NCBI GenBank assembly: GCA_030549335.1
Contig: CM060196.1
Coordinates: 71,880,139-71,944,138 of the forward strand
Reading direction: 5' to 3'
Source: Pontederia crassipes
Lineage: Eukaryota; Streptophyta; Magnoliopsida; Commelinales; Pontederiaceae
DNA length: 64,000 nucleotides
The notes beneath the pieces were generated by a model. That model was not told the origin of the DNA, did no database searches, and was given only the letters and a program-made list of their open reading frames with translations. Both the position numbers and the translations under genes were made by a program. Positions 1 through 11,748 of this stretch are shown here, piece by piece. Position 1 is the first letter of the stretch, and each line of letters opens with the position of its first letter.

Positions 1-943
1 TTTCTCCATATCAATATAGGTATATTTTTAACTAAGGATGAGAGTGATTCGGATCGTAACATTTTTTTATCAAAAAATATAACTCAACATTTTTTCAAAT
101 TAGTTTAGGAATATCAAAAAATATCCTAAGTTTATTTTCAAGAACAATATTAGTCATTAACAAGTTAATTTCGTCAAATGATTTTTCTTGACCGCTACTA
201 TAATGTAATAAATTAAAATTTCAAATAATAAAATAAGATTTAATACATATACATTTATATTGTAAAAGTATAAATGTTAATATTAAAATTTGAAATTTAT
301 CACATAAAAATTTCAAAATATAAAAGAAGAACGTGAAATTATACAAAACTGTTATATCAATGATAGAAAAATAATGTATCATTAATTAATAACTTAAATA
401 AAATATTCATAAATAAAAAAAGGGTCCCTGAGACATCTACAATTTTAATTTGAAGGGGATCGATCCTGATAATTATTAGACCATCTTGAAATCTAATCGA
501 GCCCTTGACTTTTTTTAAAATTTTTTTTCGGTCAATTTAAATTTTCTCTTCTTAAAAATATCAGCCAGTTATTATGAGAAGCATATATGCAATTACATCA
601 TTACGCTATTTTATAATTAATAATTAGTTCAATTACTTCTTCCAGTTAAATTTTATATGTTATTCATTGATTTAGTTGATGTTGTCAAATATAGACCACA
701 ATCCGTTTAAAAAAATGGAAAAGTAAATAAAAAAACAAACAGAATGAGGCTTCACTTTCTTTTTCTTCTTTTTTTGTTGTGAAACTAAAGAGGACCAAAA
801 TTGATATTTTGTATATTAAGAAGAGATGAGTTTGTGTATAAAATCTATAAAATTAATTTCACAAATTAAGTCACAAAACATAAAATGGATTCGCTAACTT
901 TTAAATTAAACACACTAAAATAATAAGGAGAAGACGAGAGTAT
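1..943. other. AT-rich intergenic DNA, no gene seen
   Basis: Very AT-rich sequence with many short poly(A) and poly(T) runs and no open frame of note. I see no splice-bounded coding segment, RNA gene or clear repeat boundary. It ends at the target-site duplication of the MITE that starts at 955. Confidence 0.6.
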
Positions 944-954
944 GTGAATACAAG

Positions 955-1746
955 CAATGTTTTTAAAATCGGACGGAATTTACTTTAAAATAATATATTA
1001 TAAATAAAAGTATAAAAGGTAAAAAAATAATGAAATAAAAGTATATTAATTATCATTTTAAATTAATCAAATATTAATAATTATTTTTTACATTTTAAGA
1101 ATATATGTTGTTTATCACTAATTTATTTTATGTTTAATTATTTAATAATTTCATGAATAATTTCCTTTTTTGGATTTCCATTACTATTATCTTGCCCTCA
1201 TTTTATTTTTCAAATTCATATTTTCTTTCCATATTATTTGATTTCTTGTATAAATTCATCCTATAAAATTTATTATATTATTATGTTTCCATTTTTCATA
1301 TTTTATTGTATAATATTCATGATAATTAAATTTTTTTTATATTCTTATTTATGTTCATGATAATTCTTTTTCTTTTTTTTTCAAATATATCTTTATTACT
1401 ATCTTTTCAAAATCATTTCAAATTCAAATTACTATTCTTATTATTTATATCCATTTATTCTTTACAATCAAATCACTTATATTACTCCCCTTTCTATTAT
1501 TCCACATTCCTTATTATCATACACTTTCCTTCTTTTTTTTCCCCATTTATTCACCTCTATTTTATTATTTTTGAAAAAAACCAGATTGAACCGATTTTTT
1601 AGTTCAACCCAGTTTTGGCCAGGTTGATCCGGTTCAATCCGATTTTTTTTTGCAAAAATGGGTTTTATATACTAATCGGACCGAACTGATGACCGGTTCA
1701 ATCATGAACTAATCAAACTGGCCAGTCCGGTCCGGTTTTAAAAATA
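955..1746. mobile_element. MITE, Mutator- or hAT-like, with 11-bp target duplication
   Basis: The 792-bp AT-rich segment is bracketed by the same 11 bases, GTGAATACAAG, at 944-954 and 1747-1757. Its ends form an imperfect terminal inverted repeat of about 20 bp: left GTTTTTAAAATCGGACGG, right (reverse complement) ATTTTTAAAACCGGACCGG. The interior near the right end is rich in CCGG/GGTT words. There is no transposase, and the 83-codon frame inside it is low-complexity Phe/Ile/Leu and not a gene. An 11-bp duplication favours a Mutator-type origin, but the related copy at 40255-40969 has 8 bp, which would fit hAT. Confidence 0.75.
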
Positions 1747-1757
1747 GTGAATACAAG

Positions 1758-2847
1758 ATAAAAGAGTTCGGTGACGATGTTCAACCTATTATATAGGTCT
1801 TCACTTTGTTAAAAAATTTCACAAATATATACCTTTTTTGTTGCAAATGGAGACATGAAGAAACTCATCACACCACACTATATTTTCTTAGCTTTGAGAG
1901 AACACCTCCTCTTAGTGAAAAACTCTCATCCGCATTTTCTCTAATCAAAAGATAGGGACACATGTTTTACAAATGATCACTCTCAATTTTTTCTCTCAAT
2001 CGAGAGATAAAATAAAATCTCTACTACAAGCAAGCTCCCAATATAAATATAAATATTTAGATTTTTTTTTCTTTGATGCTTGTGGTTTCTCTTGAAGTCT
2101 TAATGAATTATACACTCTTAAGACTTCTTTTTTTAAATCAAGGTTAGTTGACATAACTTGTTAGGAGTGTTGTGCTCCAGGTAATTTGACGAGTGTTAGT
2201 AACCCCAAGATTGATCCTTAAAAGCATCACTATGATCAAGGGAATATCGTTCGGCTCTTTCACCAATATCGTTCGCTCTTTCACTCCAACTCCATATTAG
2301 TCAAATGCAAGTAGTCCTAAACATTGGGAGCGCGGAGTGGGTACCCAAAAAACTAGTCTTTCCAATTTTATTTGATTGTTAGGGATCATTTGTCAACTTT
2401 CAATCCGAAATATAGCAACTACTATGCATTCTACACTATGATTGATCGGCCGCTCCACTAGTTCAATGAACTGGTCCGCCAAACTAGATGGAATGCTCTA
2501 TGTAGGGGTTTGAAAAATTTAACTGTTGGAAATCGACTTGTTACATCTTTAAATTGATCAGTCGACCAATTGAGCCAATATGAACGTCAATTGATAGGTC
2601 GATCAATCTCTAGATTTATTTGCACTTTTTGGCTGATTAGTCAATTGATTCTCCAAAACAATTGAGATTTCTCAGTCACCAGTAGTCTAATTTCATCATT
2701 CTATATTATTTTACACATAATTTTTTTGAATGATTAAGATGATTTATTTATTCATTGAAAAGCTAATAAAATTATCTATACGTGTTATATTCATATATTA
2801 ATCTAAATATAAATAAAATATATTTAAATATTAACTTAAAGTCAGCG
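1758..2847. other. Intergenic DNA, possible old repeat, no gene seen
   Basis: This stretch is less AT-rich than its neighbours in places. It contains repeated words such as TCGTTCGCTCTTTCAC (near 2248 and 2268) and pairs of CAATTGA/TCGACCAATT-type words around 2540-2660. It may be remnant retrotransposon sequence, but I find no paired LTRs, primer-binding site or coding frame to prove it. Confidence 0.4.
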
Positions 2848-3431
2848 CACTACAAGAAAGATTCGTCCGTCTGTAATTTTTCGAAAATCGTCAAAAATAA
2901 TGATTTCCGACGATTTTTTCGACGGAATCGATTCGTCCAAAAAATGATCGTCGCAAATCAATTTTTGACGATTGGGAAGAAAATGTTGAAGTTTTGACGG
3001 AAGTCCGACGATCATGACCGCCGATATTTGCGGCGGTCGACAAAATCGTCGAAACTTCGACGGTCGCAACCGCCGAAACTTTCGACGGTCATGACGACCA
3101 CTGCAAATATCGGCGGTCAAAACCGTCACAAAGAATTTTTATAATATAAAAAAATTAGCTGACCGCTGGCGCCCGATACGATGGCAATCGGCCACCAGGA
3201 GGCCAATCCGAAGGCCAGCGGGAAGAATGGCCGTTAGGCGGCCAGCGGCTGGATCCGGCCGCCTGGCGGTCTGGGTTGGAAAGAGAGAGAGAGAAGGGGA
3301 GAGGGTCACCGACGGTCGATGCTTGACGTCCGGTCGGAAGAGGCTCGCCGGCATGGAGAGGAAGAGGGAGAGGGGGAGAGAGAGGAGAGGGGAAAAGAAA
3401 TAAAGGGTGGGATTGGGAAAGATATATGTAG

Positions 3432-3464
<33 letters not shown>

Positions 3465-4109
3465 GTGGAAAGATGAGAAAGCGGAAAAACGAAAAATAAA
3501 GTGGGATAGTAAAATTTTAATTACGAACGGCTCTGACCGTCGAAAAAGTAAATATTAATCATTTTTAAAGTTACTGACGATTGTGACCGTCGAAAATTAT
3601 TTAATTATAAAAATAAAATACTATATTTAGTTATATATAATATTTATTTTTTATTTTACTGACGGTCTGAATTGTCGCTAATTATTACTAATGGTCGGAA
3701 CCGTCGGAACTTGCGACGGTTCGACTGTCACTAATTATATTAATAAAATACTCTTTATATTATAGTACTTTTTATTTATCGACAGTCGGAACCGTTGAAA
3801 ATTATGATAATTTAAATTATCGCTAATTATATTAATAAAATACTCCTTATATTATATTATTTTACATTTACCGGCAGTCACGATCGTCAGAAATTGCGGC
3901 GGATAGATATCCGTTGAAAATATCGACGTTCCTAATCGTCGAAAAAATAATAATATAATAAATTACATAATTTATTATTTTCATTTTTGATAATTTTAAC
4001 CGTCGAAAATTCTGACGAAAATATTTCCATCGCAAAATCCGTCACAAATTACGACGGATTTTTATCCGTCGGAAATTATCCGTCGGAAAATGATAATTTT
4101 CTTGTAGTG
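2848..4109. mobile_element. Non-autonomous CACTA (En/Spm-type) DNA transposon
   Basis: The 1262-bp element starts with CACTACAAGAAA and ends with TTTTCTTGTAGTG, the exact terminal inverted repeat expected for plant CACTA elements. Inside both ends, many copies of short CGACGGT/ACCGTCG/CGTCGAAA words occur in both orientations, forming the subterminal repeat array that CACTA transposase (TNPA-type) binds in known elements. The centre holds a GC-rich block (about 3160-3330), a purine-rich GAGAGG tract and an AT microsatellite at 3434-3460. There is no transposase frame, so it would depend on an element elsewhere. The 3 bases outside the ends (GCG and GTA) do not match, so a target duplication is not visible. 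Confidence 0.88.
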
Positions 4110-4732
4110 GTATATAAAACAATTCATTACAATTTAATTTTTTTTGCACTTTAAATATATAACTCTGATACTTTTTTCGATTTATTTCATCAAAATGGAT
4201 AGAGCATAAAGATTGCTAGAATAGGTAATGGTGATCTAATTTTACTATGACACCCGTCTAATAATAAAAAATATTAAAAATATAATATATTCATGCATTA
4301 TGATTTAAAAAAAGAAAAAAAAACTAAGTATATTGCATACTGATGTGTTGTAGTATATTGTGTCCCAATAGGAGCTAAAAACTTCAATCCAATTTAACGC
4401 AATTCTCAACCATCCAAACCATTTTCTAATTTAGAAAACCAGTGCGATAAGTTCATTGGTCCACTATACAAATGATTTGTCATACACTACCCAAAAAAAA
4501 TGATTTGTCATATTAAAATATGGTGTTTTCAATTTTGGAGAATAATGAATGATTTTAGAGAGAAAAAATGTACGTGTGTGAGAAAAAATTAAAAGAAAAT
4601 GCGTAAAGACATATGGGTGACGAAAAAATGTGTGTGAGAAACTCAATAAACCTGCTATTTTAAGTATATTTGAAATTTATTTGCAGTGACTTAAATGCTG
4701 GATTTGTTTTCATGATAAGATCCAATTTGATT
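4110..4732. other. Intergenic DNA, no gene seen
   Basis: AT-rich sequence between the CACTA element and the foldback element. It includes a short direct repeat, ATGATTTGTCAT, near 4470 and 4499. No coding or RNA feature is supported. Confidence 0.6.
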
Positions 4733-5592
4733 AAGGGTGCCTTTAATGCCACTTCAATTTTTATTGTCACTTCAAACTTATTATTCTACTCTTCATTTAT
4801 TTTACTTTATTTGCTATTCTCTCTCAAAATCTCCTCAACTCCCACTCTTTTTTTTTAATCATCACACACAGTTTCTCTATTCTCTCTCATAATACTATTG
4901 GTTATTTAATTAATGATATAAATTAAATTATTGAGTAAATATATTAATTTAATTAATATGAAAATCACAATAAAATTAGACAAAAATTAAAAATGTATTT
5001 ATTTCTTAAGATTATTAAGTTGATGAGGAGTGTCGGTTGCTTTTTGTATTTTTGTTACTAAACTAACAATATATTTTTTAAAGCAATTTGTTCAATCAAT
5101 TATTTGTAGTTAAATAAATTTTTAAGACATGACAGCAAATTAGATTAGATCTAACACACTAATTAAATATGTTTGAATCAACTTGATAATTAGTATTTTC
5201 TTAACAAAAATAAAAAATAATGGACTAATTATTGCGAGAAACGATTGCGCTAAAAATAATTTATCTATTCCCATTTCCACTTTGTTTTATATATTCATAA
5301 AATGAATTATATGTTTGATCTTGTTATAATTTATATACTAATTAAATTAATATGTTTGTTCAATAATTTAATTTATACTATTAATAAAAAGAAATTAATT
5401 GCATGAACCAATAGCATGAAGATTGTAAAGAGTTAATGAGTATGAAATTATTTTAATAAGCATGATTAAATAAAAATTGATGAGACTCAAAGGGAGAATA
5501 ATAAATAAAATAAAATGAAATGAAAAGTAAAATAATGAGTTTTGAGTGATATTAAGGATTCGAAGAGTGACATTAAAGTACCCTTTGAGTAA
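4733..5592. mobile_element. Long-TIR foldback element (non-autonomous)
   Basis: The two ends are long imperfect inverted repeats. The left arm begins AAGGGTGCCTTTAATGCCAC, and the reverse complement of the right end reads AAAGGGTACTTTAATGTCAC. Similarity continues through CTTATTATTCTACTCTTCATTTATTTTA-like sequence. Deeper in, 4910-4960 (ATTAATGATATAAATTAAAT...) matches the reverse complement of about 5342-5393 closely. The arms are therefore roughly 230-260 bp each around a loop of about 370 bp, giving a segment that could fold into a long hairpin. There is no coding capacity and I could not fix a target-site duplication. Confidence 0.75.
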
Positions 5593-6711
5593 ATGACATT
5601 ATTTGCTTTAAATGTCATGATTTTTTTTACAAGTTCCAGAGAGGAGAGACAGAGCCAGGAGAAAAAAAGTGGGAGGGGTCAACATCTTAACTTATCAAAT
5701 AAAAATAATATTTATTAATAATACTAATTTTATGATATAATTTATCATGTAGAGATTGACATTTTTTAATAAATAAATTAATAATAATTTTTTTATAGTT
5801 TTTTCTCAATATAAATCATCAAATAAGAAGAAGAAATTCATTTTTAATATTCTTGTGAAACTGATTTTTTTTATTATCTTTGTTGCCAAAAGGATCCGCT
5901 TTGTCTTTTTATTATTTTTTTATTTGTCTAATTTTCCTTTGCCATTCATTATCATTTGAAAATTTAAAATAAAAAATATGAAAAAATAGCTGTCCATTTG
6001 AAAAGTGGGGAAAATATATAAATACAAATGATCCATATTTTAAGTATATATATTTTTTTTGTTATAACAAAGCAGAAGAGGAAAAATAGAAAAAACAAGG
6101 AAAATTTTATACTAGAAAAAAATAAATAAATGAATGTAAATGATCCATCTAAAATAGCTGCACACTAATAAATAAAGGAAAGTTTTAAAATAAAAATAAT
6201 TCATCTGCAGCTATAAATGAGTAGAAGAGAATAGGCGGATGGAAGAAAATATATAAGTTTTAGTTTATTTCTTATAAGGTTTAAAATTTAATTCAATTTA
6301 AATTAAAGTTTAATTTTGTGGGCTCCGTGGATTTGGCCCATCAGGAAACAAAAAGCATGAAGTTTATTTGTTTTAGGGGGGGCCAATAAGGACTAATATT
6401 ACCCAAGCCTCACGTAGCTCCGTCCCTGACCGAGAGAGAAAGGGGGAAGAGAGAGAGAGAGAGCATTAACTTTAAAACCGTCGTGCTTTATCCACCTCTT
6501 TAAAAGCATCCCCATCCCTATGCGTCGTCAAATTACAAAATGACCTGAACTTGCACTCGCAAGCCAAATCCATCTCTCCCAACCCTTTCTCTCAATTCGT
6601 CGGAGATCACACCAACTCCCCCTCTCCCCAATGATCCTAAGCGCCGTAGTGGGCACAGCAGTAGCTGCACCCACGGCCGCGCCATCCCCCGGCACACCTT
6701 TGTGGTTTCAC
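5593..6711. other. Intergenic DNA, no gene supported
   Basis: AT-rich to about 6290, then more GC-rich. A purine run (GAGAGAGAGAGAGAG) lies near 6440, followed by C-rich sequence at 6490-6700. The short open frames here are not convincing proteins. The GC-rich end leads into the repeat beginning near 6712. Confidence 0.45.
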
Positions 6712-8930
6712 TGTAACGTTCTAAAGAAATAAAAAAAAAGAAAGGCAATATAAAGCCCACACCCGCATGAGGCTCACGCCCACCTAAATAGATGATCTAA
6801 AAACAACTAATACTCTCTCTCCCCCTCATTTGCTTCACCCAGCCGAAAGCACCCTCGTTATCCTCTCACTTCAACCCATCAAGCCCCTTGCTACAGTGAC
6901 TTGGTTACTGTAGCTACAGTAAGTATTTCTCATTCTTTCTTTCTTCATTAGCAATCACTCACACACTCTCTCTCTCCTACCTCTCTCATGTAGAAAACGT
7001 GGACAACACTATTGAGGAGGAAGAAAGAGTTGTTGGAGTTAGAGAAAGAAAGAAAGAAAGGAGAGAAAAAAGTTAGGATTAAGGACGTCGCTAATTAAAG
7101 TATATTTGAGGGGATCCTAAACTCTAATCATCTTCTTAATGTTGTGTGTTGTATGGATTAAGAGGTTTTAAGACCAAACTAGATCTTATGAAGGCATGAT
7201 TGAGAAATGTGCATTTGATGATTCATATTTCTTCAAGTTACTATTCCATTGTAATTATGATTAGAATCTAATGTTATTTATTATTCATGCTTAGTTCATT
7301 CGTGGCTTACTTACTTTCTATATATGAGCTTGTCTATTAGTCTTAATGATTTATATGTTAGTTTTATATGATTTATGTTTATGATGATTTTCTAATAAAT
7401 TGTTAGTCATATATGATTAGTATTAAGTTGTAAAGTTATTATTGTTAATGTCTGGATGAATGTACATCTTAAGGATGTCCATATGTATGTGTAAAAATGA
7501 TGAAAAATAGATAAAATAAGGGAAACTATGTCCAACTGTTCGGACACGACCGTGACGAAACGTGGCATGGCCGTGCGAGTCGTTTTCTGAAGGTGAACGA
7601 AAATCATCGTTCTGTCACGGCCGTGACCTTGCGATCGCACGGCTGTGACCTTGCGGTCGCACGGCTGTGACCTTGCGGTCGCACGGCCATGACCATGCTG
7701 TCGCACGGTCGTGACCTTGTGGTCGCACGGTCGTGACGCCCAAGATGTTCATGACTTAGACATATTTTCAGAATGGTCGGAAACGACCCTTCTGTCAAGG
7801 TCGTGAAGTTCGTGAGCACGGCCGTGTAGGATAGTGATGGAAAAATGCCTAAGTGTTCGGCCGTACCGAACCTAGGCACACCCGTGCCCAAGTGATGGCA
7901 CGGTCGTGACCCTATGCGGCACGGCCGTGATGGCCCTGAAGATATGTAAATGCTTGTAAAGACCACACTTAGAATAATTTGAAGTATGCATGACCTTAAA
8001 TAGGAATAAAATATGTAATATGTATTGAATGATTGTATGTATTGATAAATGTAAGTAAAAGATGAATTGATATGAATATGTCTTGTTGTAATCGTGGAGG
8101 GGAATAAAGTCTTCACTTGCTAGCTTATGTGATGTATTCCCGGGGAAGTAAAGTCTTACTCAATGTGGTATGTACTTCCAAATGGGACAATCGTCCTGAC
8201 CTAGCTAGCCAAGTATCCGCGAATCAACATGGTATTCTCAATCACTAAGATAATAAGCCATCTTAATCAAGATAGAAGATGTAAAGTGAAAAGTAAAGTC
8301 TTACACTTATGTTTGTACTTTAAGGGACCAAGCCTAAGAAGTAAAGTCTTACATGTGTGTATACTTTTCAAAGATGACTTGGGACATAAAGATGAAGATG
8401 ATGATGTAAACTCCAATCGAATGCTAACGTATGTCTCCTTATCATAAGATGCTATGTAAGATGTTAAAATAAAGCAAGATAAATGATGATAGGTCTTAGC
8501 ATAATGACAAGTTATGATATACTTTGACCTAATGATTATGATGTTATATATTTATCTTATCTTGTCATGATGATCTATTCATATGCCATACAGTGTGCAT
8601 AAGTAGTTCATAGCATGCATATGATTTATGTACTATGATGATGATATGCATATGTCATGACATGTAGAGATTATGTTATAGAATCATAGCATGCATATGT
8701 CTCAACATACTCTAACAGGAGAAATCTCCTGCACCCCATGGATCCGTGCAGGTATGGACGAGGCATAAGTTCGACGGCGAAAGCCTCATGATGACGACAT
8801 TACACATGAGTTGGTCGAGCTAAGGCCCAAGTTAGTTTTTAGTCTTTTACATTATGATGATGAACTTTTATAAAAGTCAAGTATGTATAGCTTATGGACC
8901 TTAAAAATTTTTTTTGTATAGAGACAGCTT
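6712..8930. mobile_element. Probable retrotransposon (LTR-like) fragment
   Basis: The block begins with TGTAACG, the same seven bases that begin the 2.2-kb LTRs at 49815 and 55473. It includes CTACAGT/ACTGTAG palindromes near 6890-6920, GAAAGAAAG tracts, the 22-bp tandem repeat at 7615-7738, and several AAGTAAAGTCTTAC words at 8107-8360. No gag-pol frame, primer-binding site or matching 3' terminus was found. It may be a solo or truncated LTR of another Ty3/gypsy family. The frames on the minus strand encode only translated repeat and are not taken as genes. Confidence 0.4.
7615..7738. repeat. 22-bp tandem repeat with palindromic core
   Basis: Five full units and one partial unit of the type GCACGGCTGTGACCTTGCGGTC stand head to tail at 7615, 7637, 7659, 7681, 7703 and 7725. 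Units 2 and 3 are identical and the others differ by a few bases. Each carries a CACGG-CGTG inverted core. Isolated copies of the core also occur at about 7545-7575 and 7790-7935. Confidence 0.9.
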
Positions 8931-9883
8931 TAACTATTTACATCATATCAATGCATAATGCATTTTGGTTAAAAATAATAACTGGATGGCACGCGTAAAC
9001 TAATAATGGCGAAAAAAGTTTTTAAATTCGTATACAGGCACTTGGGCTCCTCTACTTTCCTGTTTATAAAAGATGAGTTAAATCCTGAAAAACAAATTGG
9101 CCGAACTTGTACTTGCCCCCAAAAATAGTAGAATCCGTCAAAAACTGGAGACTTCTGTTTGTGTGGACAGAGGAAGCTTCGGGTTTTGCTACAAATATCA
9201 AAACATAGCAGCCCCTGCAATTGGACTTTCTTATAGAAGCAATTTACTGAAATACCAACTCCATGCGCAGCATGCTGCTTTTAGACCAACTCAAGTTGTT
9301 TGTGATAGCAACAGAGCTGCGCGTGCATTCCGATCTCCGAACGCTTTGTTTATTTCTAGGAAGAGAGATATTCTCGTCTTCTCATGTGCTCTTTAATAGA
9401 CACTCAAATTTTCAAAAGAAAAAGAAAAGAAAGAACAAGTCACAGTCTTTGGTTTCAATAGTCTATTTAAAACTTTAATCAGCAAAAACGATGCATCCAC
9501 GCTAAGCTAAGCTTGGACTGCGTACGTCAAACAATGCCATGTATGCATCTAATCTGTTGGCATGTTGAGCAGACATGCGTGACTTTTGAAGTCCCTAGTT
9601 TCTGTAACAAGCATCGTTTTCTCAAGGGCAGACAGTACGCATGTCAAAGAAGAAGAGCCCTAATTCAATTGTTTCCGTGTACATTATCATGAACCTCGTT
9701 AATCAACTTACTACGTCCACCGCTGTAACTAGATCTTGACCTGGTCGTGGTTGAGTTTCCATGGTCTGAGAAGCAAAGGGGACACAAACTGGCTTTTGCG
9801 ACCTTTACTGCTGCAGAAGAGAGCGTTCAGTACCGCCTTTCAGAAGGGAGGGAGGAAAGCAGCAAGGACTTCAGAATCCCGAG
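8931..9883 (+). promoter_or_regulatory. Upstream region of the first GT61 gene
   Basis: No gene is supported here. Short overlapping frames on both strands at 8969-9478 lack known motifs and look random. The segment nearest the gene (about 9480-9883) is of balanced base composition and presumably holds the promoter and 5' UTR. I cannot point to a convincing TATA box or transcription start. The bases just before the start codon are GGAGGAAAGCAGCAAGG and similar purine-rich leader sequence. Confidence 0.35.
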
Positions 9884-11748
9884 ATGAAGCGGGCTAAGAA
9901 TTTGATTGGTGTTGAGCTCCGTAGTTTTGGAGTAGGGCTGTTCTTTGGTTGTATCCTAGTTTCTCTTGCATACACTGCAATGAACAATTCCGACGTGATC
10001 AGTTTTGCTGCCTGTAAGTACCATTTTTTCTCCATGTTACCGATTTCAGTTCCTATTCGAGAATCTAACTACTCTAACGGTGATCCAGTGAGCTCTCAGC
10101 CATTGTCATCACCATTAAGCAGAGCAGCTTCTACAGGTCCTGCAGGTGAAAGCTTTGCGAGCATTCCAGCATCTGAAGGTAGGAGACGAGCACAACCCTT
10201 CTTTTACCCCTCTGAGATCGAGCATTCCAGATCAGCATCTTTTGTTTTATTTCCCATCTGGTTCAATCTGCCATGCTCTGCTTTGGTTGTCTTAATAACA
10301 GGACACCGAAATGTAACACAGAAGAGGGCCCAAGGATACGAAGATGCCGACAAAGGACCAGATTCCAGGGGAAAGAGCGAAACTGTTGTGTTGTTTCCTT
10401 CAAATTCCTCTAATGCAGCATCTGATAAGCAAAGACCTCCAAACAATGTTGAACAAGGTACAGATGAGCGGATATTCGCTTCAACATTATCAAGTCTTTT
10501 GTTAACATCTAACTTTGCTGTTTAACATTAAAATTTCTCATTCCAGTGCCAGTGACCGATCATCGTGTACAACCAGAGAAGAGTGCGATGCGCGATTTAT
10601 CCAGTCCAAGGTCCGATGTGTGCGACATCGAAGGTGATGTCAGAATTGTCGGAAAGGATTCGTCGTCGGTGCTACTTGTTGATCCCGCTCTCGCCGGCAA
10701 CACACACAAGTCATGGAGTATCAGACCTTACGCTCGGAAATGGGACAAATGGGGGACGTCCAACGTTCGGCAGGTGAACGTGACATCAGTGCGATCTTAC
10801 GAGGAGGCTCCTCGCTGCACCATCAAGCACACCGTGCCCGCCGTCATCTTCTCGACCTCCGGCAAGACCGGAAACTACTACCACGACTTCATGGAGGTCC
10901 TGGTCCCTCTCTTTCAGACTGCGTACCAGTTCCACGGCCAAGTGCAGTTCCTGGTCACGGACCTGCGACCGGAATGGATCAAGAAATACGAGCTGTTCAT
11001 AAGGAACCTCTCGGACTACGACATCATCGACTACAACGGCGACGACAGGGTGCACTGCTTCAGGCGCGCCATCGTGGGGTTGATAAGCGACGGGAGGGAG
11101 TTCCAGATCGACCCGTCGACAACCCCGAACGGGTACTCCATGGTCGACTTCACAAGGTTCCTGAGGAGCGCGTACTCGCTCGACCGCGACCGCCCGCTGG
11201 TGCTGGGCGAGCGGCCGGCGGGGCGGACTAAGCCGCGCCTGCTGATCATAGCGCGGAGCAAGCGTAGGAAGTTCGTGAACCTGCCGGAGGTCGTGGGCGC
11301 GGCCGAGGCGGTCGGGTTCGAGGTGGTGGCGACCGAGGCCGGCGAGGACGTGGCCAACTTCTCCCGGGTGGTGAACTCGTGCGACGTGATGGTGGGCGTG
11401 CACGGCGCCGGACTCACCAACATGGCCTTCCTGCCGACGCACGCCGTGCTGATACAGGTGGTGCCGTGGGGCAAGCTGGACTGGCTGGTGCAGACGTGCT
11501 TCCGGGAGCCGTCGAAGGGGATGCAGCTGAGGTACATGGAGTACGAGATCGGGGTGGAGGAAAGCACCCTGATCGATCTGTACCCGAGGGACGACCCCGT
11601 GTTCACGGATCCGGAGTCGCTGCACAAGCAGGGGTGGGGCAAGATGGCGACGCCTTTCCTGGTTCAGCAGAACGTGAGGCTTGACGTGGGAAGATTCAAG
11701 CCATTGCTGGAACGAGCCATGCAGCTTCTCCATGAGAAGGTCAAATAG
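9884..11748 (+). CDS. GT61 family glycosyltransferase (xylan arabinosyl/xylosyltransferase-like), copy 1
   Basis: Four exons: 9884-10013, 10089-10178, 10302-10457 and 10547-11748, all introns GT-AG in phase 1, giving about 525 residues. Residues 14-33 form a type II signal anchor preceded by basic residues, so a Golgi lumenal enzyme is expected. Residues 44-125 are a Ser/Pro-rich stem with NxS/T sites. The DUF563/GT61 domain fills exon 4, with SDVCDIEGD near its start, KPRLLIIARSKRRKF, and GVHGAGLTN at about 409-417 followed by VVPWGKLDW. GT61 enzymes of this clade add arabinose or xylose to xylan; the exact donor cannot be read here. Splice sites were set by matching copy 2 codon for codon (the ..QP.. 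start of exon 2). Intron 1 is only 75 nt. Exon 4 is strikingly GC-rich. Confidence 0.9.

Noticed and set aside
1351-1602. 83-codon frame rich in Phe, Ile and Leu
   Set aside because: Low-complexity translation of T-rich MITE interior.
7615-7738. CRISPR array
   Set aside because: Units are directly adjacent with no unique spacers, and the DNA is from a plant nucleus.
7604-8116. 170-codon minus-strand frame over the 22-bp repeat
   Set aside because: Its repeated RSQPCDRKVTAV sequence is just the translated tandem repeat; there is no start context or conserved domain.
10014-10049. 36-nt first intron for GT61 copy 1 ending at GATTTCAG
   Set aside because: Too short for a plant intron, and it breaks the codon-for-codon match with copy 2. 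The acceptor at 10088 keeps both.
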